9,525 nucleotides of DNA from Planctomycetota bacterium (GTDB taxonomy: Bacteria > Planctomycetota > SZUA-567): the NCBI GenBank assembly GCA_031270145.1, contig JAISYD010000029.1, positions 1-9,525 on the forward strand. Reading direction: 5' to 3'. The notes below the pieces were generated by a model that was not told the origin of the DNA, searched no databases, and saw only the letters and a list, made by a program, of their open reading frames with translations. Both the position numbers and the translations under genes were made by a program. Positions 1 through 7,150 of the stretch are shown in pieces. Every line of letters starts with the position of its first letter. The stretch's first letter is position 1.

Positions 1-781
1 GGAGATTGAGAGGCAGGGGACGGAACAGCGCGATGGCGCGGGAAAGCGGGAGGATGTTGCCGAGAAGGCCGGCGCCGCCCTCCCTTGGAGGCGTTTTCCG
101 CCGTTCCCCGTATACGCCGACCGGATATTCGGTCAGTTTGACCCGCCCGGCGTCGTAACCGGCCGGCCGGTTATACGCCGCGACCAGGGCCACATAACGC
201 CCATGTTCCGGCCGTTCCAGGGAAACAACGCCGCGCTCGCCCGGCTGAAAGGAAAATTTCCGCGCCGCCCGCACCGCGGGATCGAAATATCCCCCCGCAA
301 CCAGCCTCGCGAATCCATCCTCCGTGCCGGCTAGGCGGTTGAAAGCGAGCAGATCCGAAAGCTGGTAGACCACGATGTCCAAGGCGTGGGGCAGGCCGCC
401 GGAGAGGTTGAGATCCGGCGCGGCCGCGATGTCCAGAGTCAAGGCGCCCCTTTCCGCCACATAGGATACCTGATCCGGCCGCGAAGCTGAACCGTCGGCG
501 GCGAAATGGAGCATCCCGCCGTTGGCGTTGATCCTGTCCTCCATCCAGGCGTCGGCTCTGGCCTGGCGCAAATCCCGGATGCCGGGCCTGGAACGGGGAT
601 CCAGTCGGGGATCCAAGGCCGGAAGCGGGGCGGAACCGGAAACCGGCCGGGATTCGGAATCGGAAAGGGATCGCCCGGGCGGAAAAAAGCCATTGCCGGA
701 TCCAGGCGGACCGCAGGCGGAGAAAAACAACGTCAGGAGCGGCAGGGACAGGAGCGCCAGGCCGCGTCGGATCAGAAGCAT
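1..781 (-). CDS. tssJ: TssJ-like type VI secretion lipoprotein, 3' end beyond window
   Basis: ATG at 781; the frame is open to position 1, giving 260 residues with no stop, so the C-terminus is outside the window. The first 23 residues are a lipoprotein signal: MLLIRR, a Leu-rich core, and FSAC with Cys23 as the presumed lipidated residue. Residues 24-110 are a Pro/Ser-rich linker. From about 112 the TssJ pattern is clear: ALTLDIAAAPDLN, then ALDIVVYQLSD (134-143), a short helix with GFARL, then FSFQPGERGVVSL and YVALVAAYN, matching the family's beta-sandwich. In known T6SS, TssJ is an outer-membrane lipoprotein whose periplasmic domain binds TssM in the membrane complex. The linker makes it clearly longer than usual TssJ proteins, where the domain soon follows the Cys. 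It overlaps the upstream barrel gene by 10 bp, so the two are probably co-translated. Family recognition is by eye; the T6SS role is inferred, since no other Tss gene is visible. Confidence 0.8.
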   Translation of the reverse strand, partial: MLLIRRGLALLSLPLLTLFFSACGPPGSGNGFFPPGRSLSDSESRPVSGSAPLPALDPRLDPRSRPGIRDLRQARADAWMEDRINANGGMLHFAADGSASRPDQVSYVAERGALTLDIAAAPDLNLSGGLPHALDIVVYQLSDLLAFNRLAGTEDGFARLVAGGYFDPAVRAARKFSFQPGERGVVSLERPEHGRYVALVAAYNRPAGYDAGRVKLTEYPVGVYGERRKTPPREGGAGLLGNILPLSRAIALFRPLPLNL

Positions 782-2175
782 TTGCCCGCCTCCAGGCGGA
801 AATAGTCGTTATGGAATTCCCGGTTCCATTTGCGGCTGTAGCTTGCCCGCATTTCCCAGCCATTGTCCGCAATCAGATCCAGGCCGAATCCCAAACGGTA
901 GCTGAACCTTGCCGGCGCGCCGCTGGCTAGGCCGACCGGCAGCCCGCCCACATCGGTCTCCGACGCCAAGGATTGGGCGGCCGAGGCGTTGTACGCGGCG
1001 GCGCCGGACGGGCGGCCAAGCTCGGCGACAAGGCCGGCCTCAAGGCTTGGAGACGCCCACCCCCAGTTTTTCCTATAATCGCGCCGCGCCCGGAATAGCG
1101 CCGGAAGGAGAAACGAATCGGATGCCGAGGCGGGGATGGTAGCGCCGTCGACCAGGGATTGATTGCCGAAGGTCACGGCGAAATTACGGGCCGGGGTTTT
1201 CACTTTCATGTACTCAAAGCCGATCTCGGGGAGAAATTTCCAGCCCAAGCCATAAAGCAGGGGATAGGACAACTTGCCGGAAAAACCGTAAAGAGTGGAA
1301 CGGCCGTCCTCCTCGCGCCAATCGCAAAGGAAGGGCTGGTTATTGACGCGGATGACGATATTTCCCGAGGTGGACGCCTTCACCCGCCCATAAAACGCGC
1401 CGCCGCTTAAAATCAGGGCGTCGCCGGCCCCGCCGTCCAGAAACGGGAAGCCCGCCGTTTCAATCAGCCGATCAAAATGGAAGCCGGCCGCATAGGCGGA
1501 TAGTTCGCTGTTTCGGCCGTCGTCCGGGCGCAAGGCGCCGACTTTCCGCCTTTCCCGCGTCAATGACAAGCCGACGATTGAATTTAGGCTCAAGTCGTAC
1601 TCGGCGCCCAAACGGTACCGCAAGCTTTTTTGCCTGTAATGGCCGCCGCCGCGCGGCGGCGGCTTCCGGACCTCGCGGGCGGCCCCGCCCCCGCTCCAGA
1701 ACCGCCAGCCCTTGTCCGGCAATTCGGGACTGGCGGCGCCGGGAAAATAATCGCCGGTCGAGAGGCTCCCCATGGCCGATCCCGATGCAACGGTACGGGC
1801 GGCGGGACTGGCGGCGGCATGGGCAATGGCGGGCGGATTCGCGATTAAGCCAACGGCGGGCAGCTTGGTTTCCGTGCCGGGCGGGTCGGGGAAGGTCTGG
1901 CCGCCCGCCTGGCGGACGCCGTCGGTTTCGGCGTCAAGCGGCGGCGAAAACCGCCCGCGGCCGTCTTTTCCCGGCGAATATCCGGAAAACGCCATGTAGC
2001 GGTCGGTGGCGATCCCATGGCTTCCGGGCGCGTCAAGACGTTCCGGCTGGCCGGCATGTTCCAGTCCGCAATCTTCCGCCTCTGGCGGAATGGAGGGCAG
2101 GTTGGGAGGCGCCAGGGAGAAAGCCAGGCCCAGATCCAGGGCGGCGCCACATGCCGGCAAGGTATTCCGCAACAT
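772..2175 (-). CDS. Autotransporter-like outer-membrane beta-barrel protein
   Basis: The preferred start is ATG 2175 (467 aa), with GGGGA seven bases upstream. A TTG at 2250 would add 25 Arg-rich residues and looks less likely. Residues 1-150 are low-complexity, Pro/Ala/Gly-rich, with no domain I recognise. From about 165 the protein resembles an autotransporter beta-domain: GWRFWSGGG, then RYRLGAEYDLSLNSIVGLSL, followed by alternating hydrophobic/polar strands such as ELSAYAAGFHFD, FSYRLGFGLDLI and WEMRASYSRKW. It ends DYFRLEAGKCF; a terminal Phe is the usual BAM recognition feature of outer-membrane barrels. The N-terminus is a poor signal peptide (an Asp interrupts the hydrophobic stretch), so export or the start is uncertain. 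The short N-terminal part is not a typical beta-helical passenger. The gene lies downstream of a terminator at 2278-2308, so it needs its own promoter in 2176-2277, where I see only weak matches. It overlaps the tssJ-like gene by 10 bp. Substrate and function are unknown. Confidence 0.72.
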   Translation of the reverse strand: MLRNTLPACGAALDLGLAFSLAPPNLPSIPPEAEDCGLEHAGQPERLDAPGSHGIATDRYMAFSGYSPGKDGRGRFSPPLDAETDGVRQAGGQTFPDPPGTETKLPAVGLIANPPAIAHAAASPAARTVASGSAMGSLSTGDYFPGAASPELPDKGWRFWSGGGAAREVRKPPPRGGGHYRQKSLRYRLGAEYDLSLNSIVGLSLTRERRKVGALRPDDGRNSELSAYAAGFHFDRLIETAGFPFLDGGAGDALILSGGAFYGRVKASTSGNIVIRVNNQPFLCDWREEDGRSTLYGFSGKLSYPLLYGLGWKFLPEIGFEYMKVKTPARNFAVTFGNQSLVDGATIPASASDSFLLPALFRARRDYRKNWGWASPSLEAGLVAELGRPSGAAAYNASAAQSLASETDVGGLPVGLASGAPARFSYRLGFGLDLIADNGWEMRASYSRKWNREFHNDYFRLEAGKCF

Positions 2176-2277
2176 TGGGGTATCCCCGCGTCCGGCGGTT
2201 TGGACAAACCTCTCGCGGCTATCCGGATATCGAAGGCGTCGGCAACGCAAACTTTCCCGTTGGCGGACAATCCTTTC

Positions 2278-2308
2278 AAAAAACCGTCCGCGCCGGAGGC
2301 GCGGACGG
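2278..2308 (-). terminator. Intrinsic terminator after the SH3-domain gene
   Basis: Perfect 11-bp GC-rich stem (2284-2294 with 2298-2308) and a 3-nt loop. Read on the minus strand it is followed directly by six T (2278-2283). It lies 29 bp past the stop codon at 2338 and separates the SH3 gene from the barrel gene. The rest of the 162-bp gap (2176-2337) holds the barrel gene's presumed leader and nothing else I recognise. Confidence 0.93.
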
Positions 2309-2337
2309 GATGGGCTTAACGGAACTCCAAAAATATC

Positions 2338-3931
2338 TCAATAATCGGGTCCAATCTCGGAAATGGCCGGATTTTCGTAATAATCGGTTTCCACCTCCCC
2401 GCCGGATCCGGTTATCCCCGGCTGGGACAAGCCGGAATAGGGGTTGGATTGACCAATCCCCACCACATCCGGCAGCATGGAAGGATCGCTGGGCGCCGCC
2501 TGATACCGGCTGTTCGGAACCGGCTCCGTCCCGCCTTGGGGAAAGGCGTCCTGACTCGCGCCCCGGTAAAGGGACGGATCGAACTGGCGCATGCCCTCGG
2601 CTATCTCCTGATCGCTCAACAGGCGCAACTGTTCCACATTCAGGACAGATCCGGCAACATCGGTTTCGATGTTGCCGTTGACCCAGACCCGGCGGCCGGA
2701 GAAGTCGGCTAGGCTGAAGCGGTCGCTTCTGAGGTAAAAGCGGATTTCCCCGCCCTTTGAAAGCCTGAAGCTGGCCGGGGCGCCGCCCACCCGGCCGATG
2801 TTCTCCACCCAGCCGGTGTAGCCGCCATACAGGGGATCGGGCGGAGCCCAGGCGGCGGAACCCAACTCGGTCGTGGCGGCGGGATAGGATATCTTGGAGG
2901 CGACTTCGGCGTCGATGGCCTTGATTTTGGCCTCCAGATCGTCAATGCCGGAGAAAACCTGCTCGACGGCGGCGCTGATGGTTTCCTCCTCCCGGGCGTA
3001 TTGCTCCTGGATGCGCTTGAAATAGGCTTCCTTGAGGGCCTGGGTGCGGCGGTCATTTTCCGACATTTTCAACCTGCCGGTGGCGTCGGGTTGCCCCTGG
3101 GAAAGATCAATGGCCGGATTGACCGGCGGCGGCGCCGAATCGGCCGCCACTTCCAGCCCGCCGTCAATCCTGACGTATTCGGCGAACACGTAGGCTCTGG
3201 CGCTTTCGGGCGCGGCAATGCGGTACCATTGCCCCCGCTCCTGGCGGATAAGCACCGGATCGCCCTTTTTGAGCTGGCCGACCACGGTCGACTTGTCCCA
3301 ATAGTAGGCGTGGACATCGGTGTTGTCTTGGTTCACCACCCCGGGGACGCCGGCCTCGGGTATTTCGCCGCTTATCTCGGCGTCGATAAAATTCTTGTGG
3401 ACGCTGGCCAGCTCGCCGGCCGGGAAGACGATTTTATACCACTCGCCGTTTTTGGCCAGGATCGTTACGGGAGCGCCGGTTGCGAGGACGGCGATGGACT
3501 CGTACTGGGTGTTGGGGCCGGCCCGGACATTGACCCGGCCGCCGGTGATTTTGGCCGACCTCGGCGTTTCGGGAGTGGCGGGGACGGCCGGACTGGCGCT
3601 GGCGGCGGCAAGTTCGCCCGGCAGGCTGATCGGGGCGACTCTGTCGGCCGGCGGCGGCGCCAGGGACGGGACGCTCGCCGACGCGGCGACGGCGGGGGCG
3701 GCGGCTGGCGTGAACGGCGGCGGCGGCGGGGGGGGGGGCGAGGGATGGCTGCGCCAGGGGCGACCCGGATCCGCTAGGCGGCGGCGTCAACGGCGGCGGA
3801 TTCGGCCCATCGTCCAAAAGCGGCGGCGGCAGGGGCGGCATATCGCCGAAATCGAAGGCGTCCCCTCCGGAGGCCGGACGGGGTCCGATTGCCAAGGAAA
3901 GCAGGAACAGGATTAAAAAAATCTTCCGCAT
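2338..3931 (-). CDS. Secreted protein with two SH3-like domains, frame broken at a poly-C tract
   Basis: ATG 3931 has Shine-Dalgarno GGGAGGA (3939-3945) seven bases upstream. It starts a Sec signal peptide (MRKIFLILFLLSLAIG, then PASG) and a Pro-rich region. As sequenced, this frame degrades after the 11-G run at 3728-3738 into Arg-rich nonsense ending at 3434. The neighbouring frame carries the rest: a Pro/Ala linker, SH3-like domain 1 (about 3560-3380, GGRVNVRAGPN and NGEWYKI), SH3-like domain 2 (about 3340-3160, GDPVLIRQERGQWYRIA), a charged, probably coiled helix with the segment QEQYAREEETISAAVEQV, then GWVENIG with IRFYLRSDRFSLADFSGRRV, which looks OB-fold-like, and an acidic Pro/Gly tail. 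That frame has no ATG, GTG or TTG between the tract and GTG 3339, which lies between the two SH3 domains. With one C fewer (or two more) a 530-aa protein results. Bacterial SH3 domains often bind cell wall; an envelope role is inferred. It could be phase-variable, a recent pseudogene or a sequencing artefact. Confidence 0.85.
3728..3738. repeat. Homopolymer of 11 G (11 C on the coding strand)
   Basis: Eleven consecutive G, flanked by CGG triplets from 3715, lie inside the Pro-rich linker of the SH3-domain gene. The signal-peptide frame and the SH3 frame differ by one base exactly across this run. Ten or 13 C would join them; 11 does not. Tracts of this length slip readily during replication and are also error-prone in sequencing. 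Confidence 0.9.
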
Positions 3932-3958
3932 CGCCGATTCCTCCCGGCGTCCCGCCCG

Positions 3959-3981
3959 GTTTCCCCATCCCGGGGGGAAAC
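3959..3981 (-). other. Leader hairpin upstream of the SH3-domain gene
   Basis: Perfect 8-bp inverted repeat GTTTCCCC / GGGGAAAC with a 7-nt loop, between the proposed promoter (4020-4049) and the Shine-Dalgarno (3939-3945). No T-run follows on either strand, so it is unlikely to be a terminator. It may stabilise the mRNA or bind a regulator. I match it to no known riboswitch; it could be chance in GC-rich DNA. Confidence 0.4.
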
Positions 3982-4019
3982 GCCGCCGGCGCCGAATCAG
4001 TTTGGAGATTCCCTTATAT

Positions 4020-4049
4020 ATTATCGGCCCAACCGGCCATGCCTTTCAA
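4020..4049 (-). promoter_or_regulatory. Sigma70-like promoter for the SH3-domain gene
   Basis: On the minus strand, TTGAAA (4049-4044) and GATAAT (4025-4020) are separated by 18 bp. Each box matches the consensus at five of six positions, in an AT-rich patch within GC-rich DNA. Transcription would start near 4013, giving a leader of about 80 nt. It lies in the 148-bp gap after purM. Confidence 0.65.
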
Positions 4050-4079
4050 ATATTTTCGGGCAAATCCGATAAAACGGAT

Positions 4080-5156
4080 TTACGCCAGCCGCGCCAGGCC
4101 GCGGCCCTTGACGATCCGTCCCACCGCCAGGCCGCGGCAACCGGCCTTGGCCAGCTTTGCCAGCGCCGCCTCCGCCGCCTTCGGAGCCGTCACTATGATC
4201 ATCCCGAGCCCCATGTTGAAAACCCGGTACATTTCGGATTCGTCGACCCCGCCCGTCTCCTGGATCAGCCGGAAGATGGGCGGAACCGTCCAGGCGCCGG
4301 AATTGAACACCGCGTCGCAATCGGCGGGAATCACCCGGGGGACGTTCTCGACAATGCCGCCGCCGGTGATGTGGGCCATGGCATGGACGGGATGCGGCGC
4401 CCTGAAGCGGGCGAGCAGGGATAAAATCGGCTTGACGTAGATGCGGGTCGGCCTAAGCAACTCCTCCCCGAGGGTGCGGTCCAGGGCGGGGACGCGTCGG
4501 CCCAGCTTCAAGCCGGCCTTGTCCAAAAGCGCCTTTCTGGCCAGGGAATAGCCGTTTGAATGCAGGCCGGACGAGGGAAGCCCTATGATGATGTCCCCCG
4601 GCTCGACCCGCGAGCCGTCGATAAGGCGGCTCCGCTCAACCGCCCCGACGGCGAAGCCGGCCAAATCATACTCGCCCTTGGCGTAGAAGCCCGGCAGCTC
4701 GGCGGTCTCGCCGCCCAGCAGGGCGCAACCGGCCTGGCGGCAGCCCGCCGCCGTCCCCTTGACGATTTCGAGGAGCGTGCGCTTGTCCGCCTTGCCGATG
4801 CCGATGTAATCGAGGAAAAACAGCGGTTCGGCCCCATGGACCAGGATGTCGTTCACGCTCATCGCCACCAGATCGATTCCCACCGTGTCGTGCCGGCGCA
4901 GGCTGAAGGCGATTTTCAGCTTGCTGCCGACGCCGTCCGTGCCCGAGACCAGGACTGGATCCCGCCAGCGCTTTCCGGATGGGCCGACGGCGCCCTGGAG
5001 GCGCAGCAACCCTCCATAGCCGCCGTCGTTCCGAATCGCGCCGGGGATCAGGGTTGATTGGATCAGCTTGAAATATCCGCCCTCCAGTTGGTTCGCCGCC
5101 TCGATGTCGACGCCCGAATCCTTATAGGAGAGACCCTTGCCCGTTTTTCCGCTCAT
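4080..5156 (-). CDS. purM: Phosphoribosylformylglycinamidine cyclo-ligase (AIR synthetase)
   Basis: PurM closes the imidazole ring in purine synthesis, turning FGAM and ATP into AIR, ADP and phosphate in the cytosol. The 358-residue protein is close to the usual length (about 345) and has the family's blocks in order: YKDSGVDIEA (11-20), SGTDGVGSKLK (71-81), GIDLVAMSVNDILVHGAEP (93-111) with FFLDYIG, the GGETAELPGFY block (148-158), GLPSSGLHSNGYSL (192-205), then AHITGGGIVEN and FNMGLGMIIV near the C-terminus. No key residue looks lost. ATG 5156 overlaps the stop of the ExeA-type ATPase gene as ATGA and has a purine-rich GGGAGGGGGGAG just upstream inside that gene, so translation is probably coupled. 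Unlike common arrangements there is no purN, purF or other purine gene next to it. A weak 7-bp hairpin at 4062-4081 spans the stop codon but lacks a T-run, so it is a doubtful terminator. Confidence 0.97.
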   Translation of the reverse strand: MSGKTGKGLSYKDSGVDIEAANQLEGGYFKLIQSTLIPGAIRNDGGYGGLLRLQGAVGPSGKRWRDPVLVSGTDGVGSKLKIAFSLRRHDTVGIDLVAMSVNDILVHGAEPLFFLDYIGIGKADKRTLLEIVKGTAAGCRQAGCALLGGETAELPGFYAKGEYDLAGFAVGAVERSRLIDGSRVEPGDIIIGLPSSGLHSNGYSLARKALLDKAGLKLGRRVPALDRTLGEELLRPTRIYVKPILSLLARFRAPHPVHAMAHITGGGIVENVPRVIPADCDAVFNSGAWTVPPIFRLIQETGGVDESEMYRVFNMGLGMIIVTAPKAAEAALAKLAKAGCRGLAVGRIVKGRGLARLA

Positions 5157-6073
5157 GCGCTCCCCCCTCCCTTTTCACCGGCGTCCAACTCCGCCAAAAT
5201 GTCTTCCCCGGCCGGTTGATCCTCCTCGGCCGCCTTCTCCGCCTCCGGATGCGGCCAGGTCAAAAAAGAGGCGTCGCCCGCCGGCAGCATATCCAGATCC
5301 CCGGCCGCCATTTCCACTATCTCCGGCCCCACCTTCTCCGACTCAAGGCCGTAGGCCACCACCAGCGACATCTCGCAGAGGCGGTTAATCTGCCGGGGAT
5401 TGCCCTTGGCGAGCCGCACCGCCAGTTCTGCCGCCTGCCGGGTGAAAATGCCCTGTCGGCTGCCGGCCGCCTTGAGTCTGGCCAGGATGTAGCGCTTGCT
5501 CTCGTCGTCGTCCATGGGCGGAAGAACGGCCCGGGCGTCCAGCCGGGTATTGAAGGAACTGGCCGCGGCCAGCCGCCTTTCCATTCCGGCCTGCCCCAGC
5601 AAAAGCAGCGACAGAGGCCGCCTTCCCTCGTATTCCACATTCAGCATGGTGCGGAGGGTTTCAAGGAAATCGGTCCCCCGGGCGGTTTGGACGTCGTCAA
5701 CCGCCAGCAGGGCCGGCTTTTCGTCGCGCGCCAGCCCGGCAAGGAACGTCCGCAAGCGGGCCGGATTGCCGTAATCGGCCGGGGTCGCGGCCGGATCCAG
5801 GGCGGCGGCAATGTCTCCGGGAGTACCCAGCGGATTCGGAAGATAGCCGGTCAGCCAGCCGGCGTCGGCGAACTCCCGCAGCAGCGTCATGGCGATCCGG
5901 GTCTTTCCGACGCCGGGCTCGCCGAACATTCCGGCCACCCCGCGGGCTTCCCCGAGGGTGTAGCGCAGGCGGGCCATGACCAGCGAGGCGGAGCGGGTGA
6001 GGATGAAGGTCCCGGCGCGGCCATTGTCGCGGAAGGGCGGGAAGGCGAGACCCCAGAAGTCGGCGTAGATCAC
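5153..6073 (-). CDS. ExeA/GspA-type AAA ATPase, XrtA/EPS-locus type
   Basis: GTG 6073 with AGGGGGAG upstream; 306 aa, a little shorter than most full-length relatives. The N-terminus DFWGLAFPPFRD is the usual ExeA-family opening (FFGL..PPF). Walker A is GEPGVGKT (51-58). Walker B is ALLAVDD (121-127), with Asp where most members have the catalytic Glu. LSLLLLGQAGME (155-165) is the sensor strand, FNTRLDAR (174-181) the arginine region, and GNPRQINRLCEMSLVVAY (224-241) the family's C-terminal signature. No transmembrane or peptidoglycan-binding domain follows, only an acidic tail from about 275, unlike true ExeA/GspA, which is membrane-anchored. In known XrtA exopolysaccharide loci such an ATPase sits directly after the chain-length protein and kinase, as here. 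It is cytosolic with an unproven role in export or assembly. It begins 12 bp after the kinase-like gene and overlaps purM by ATGA. Confidence 0.88.
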   Translation of the reverse strand: MIYADFWGLAFPPFRDNGRAGTFILTRSASLVMARLRYTLGEARGVAGMFGEPGVGKTRIAMTLLREFADAGWLTGYLPNPLGTPGDIAAALDPAATPADYGNPARLRTFLAGLARDEKPALLAVDDVQTARGTDFLETLRTMLNVEYEGRRPLSLLLLGQAGMERRLAAASSFNTRLDARAVLPPMDDDESKRYILARLKAAGSRQGIFTRQAAELAVRLAKGNPRQINRLCEMSLVVAYGLESEKVGPEIVEMAAGDLDMLPAGDASFLTWPHPEAEKAAEEDQPAGEDILAELDAGEKGGGSA

Positions 6074-6085
6074 GGAGCGCTCCCC

Positions 6086-7150
6086 CTAAGCCCCGACCAG
6101 GATCATGCCGGCCAGGTTGGCCCCCATCGATGCAAGCCCCGCCGCCGCCTCCCTCATGTCGGCGATGGGGCTGACCCCCGGCCGGCCAGCCAGAACCACG
6201 GAACCCGCCTGGCGCGAAACCACCGCCGCATCGGCCCGACTGGTCGGCCCGCAGTCGATTATGACGAAATCGAAGATGTTGTGCAATTCCACAAACAGGC
6301 TTTCCACCCGCCGGGAATCGAGGATTTCGTCGCCGTCGCGCTCGGGCGCCCGGGATGGGAGGACATAAAGATTGTCCTCCTCGCCCAGCGTCAGCGCCTC
6401 TCCCAGGCGGCAGGAGCCCCGGAGCACGTCGGCCAGGACGAAATGCTTGGTCGACAGGCCCAGCCGAAGCGCCGTCTCGGGCTTCTCCGCGTCGAAATCG
6501 GCGAGCAGTATCCGGTGTTCCACCTTCCTGGCCAGGGCAAGGGCGAAACGGATGGCCAATTCGCTGCGGCCTTCCCCCCGCTTGACTCCGGTCACGGCCA
6601 GGGAAGGGCGTTCCGGATGCCTGGCGGAAAGGTTGGCCGCCAGCAGGCGGGCGCCGGACTCGAATTCATTCATCCCGGCAAGCGGCAAATAGGAGAAACG
6701 TTTGACGCGGGCGGCGGCGGCGAGGGCGGAATCGGCCTCTTCCTCCTCCAGCCCGCTTTCGCCGCCGCCGGCACCGGTCAGGTCGGACGCGTCGCCGTCC
6801 GCTAGGTCCCGTCCGACAATTCCCGCCCCCCAGCCATGGGCGGCGGACAGATCGTCCGGCCTGGCGCTTGCCGGAGACAAATCCACTTCGGTGGGATGGT
6901 CCCGCGGCATGGCGGCGGTCGCCGGGGATCTCTTGGCCAAATTCGGCTGGTAGTCCGAAGCCTCGTCGTCGTCAAGCATGGCCGACACCTGCTGGATCAA
7001 TTTGGCGTCCGCCTCCCGGTATTCGTCCCTTTCCGCCCCGGCCCGGCTTGCCGCGCGCCCGCCGCCGCCGGACGCCGCCGGGATGGCGATGGCGTTCCGG
7101 TTGAGCAGATTGGCGAAGGCCTGGTCGGCGCTCAAGGTTTGTCCCCCCAC
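6086..7150 (-). CDS. CpsD/BY-kinase-like P-loop ATPase of exopolysaccharide export
   Basis: GTG 7150 with GAGGAAGG upstream; a TTG at 7135 (TTGA overlap with the previous stop) is an alternative start. Of 354 residues the first 150 are low-complexity, Ala/Gly/Asp-rich and probably disordered. The rest resembles bacterial tyrosine kinases: SYLPLAGMNEFESGARLLAANL in the position of the conserved E..R.LRTNL helix, P-loop TGVKRGEGRSE (187-197), Walker A' ILLADFDAEKP (214-224), VLADVLRG (238-245), and Walker B FDFVIIDCGP (293-302). The P-loop lysine is Arg195 and the Thr after Ser196 is Glu197, which should weaken ATP binding. The C-terminus MILVGA lacks the tyrosine cluster that BY-kinases autophosphorylate. 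It may therefore be a regulatory partner of the PCP protein rather than an active kinase. It overlaps that gene by 19 bp, as expected for a PCP/kinase pair. Confidence 0.85.
   Translation of the reverse strand: MGGQTLSADQAFANLLNRNAIAIPAASGGGGRAASRAGAERDEYREADAKLIQQVSAMLDDDEASDYQPNLAKRSPATAAMPRDHPTEVDLSPASARPDDLSAAHGWGAGIVGRDLADGDASDLTGAGGGESGLEEEEADSALAAAARVKRFSYLPLAGMNEFESGARLLAANLSARHPERPSLAVTGVKRGEGRSELAIRFALALARKVEHRILLADFDAEKPETALRLGLSTKHFVLADVLRGSCRLGEALTLGEEDNLYVLPSRAPERDGDEILDSRRVESLFVELHNIFDFVIIDCGPTSRADAAVVSRQAGSVVLAGRPGVSPIADMREAAAGLASMGANLAGMILVGA

Noticed and set aside
171..872. Minus-strand frame of 233 codons overlapping the TssJ-like gene
   Set aside because: Low-complexity Arg/Gly/Ala product in another frame. 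The overlapping frame from ATG 781 has a lipobox and the TssJ strand pattern.
1563..2681. Plus-strand open frame of 372 codons across the barrel gene, terminator and SH3 gene
   Set aside because: It runs through a perfect intrinsic terminator and two minus-strand genes. The protein is Arg/Pro-rich with no domain pattern.
2338..3339. GTG at 3339 as the true start of the SH3-domain gene
   Set aside because: It falls between the two SH3-like domains. A complete first SH3 domain and linker lie upstream in the same frame, and the signal peptide is one base out of frame, so frame disruption at the poly-C run explains it better.
4062..4081. Hairpin at the purM stop codon as a terminator
   Set aside because: The stem is only 7 bp and AT-containing, and it is followed by TTGCCCG rather than a T-run. 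I do not call it a terminator.
5216..6805. Long plus-strand open frame of 529 codons opposite the two ATPase genes
   Set aside because: It is the complement of two genes with clear Walker motifs on the minus strand. Its protein is Gly/Arg/Gln-rich with no family pattern; GC-rich DNA routinely gives such antisense frames.
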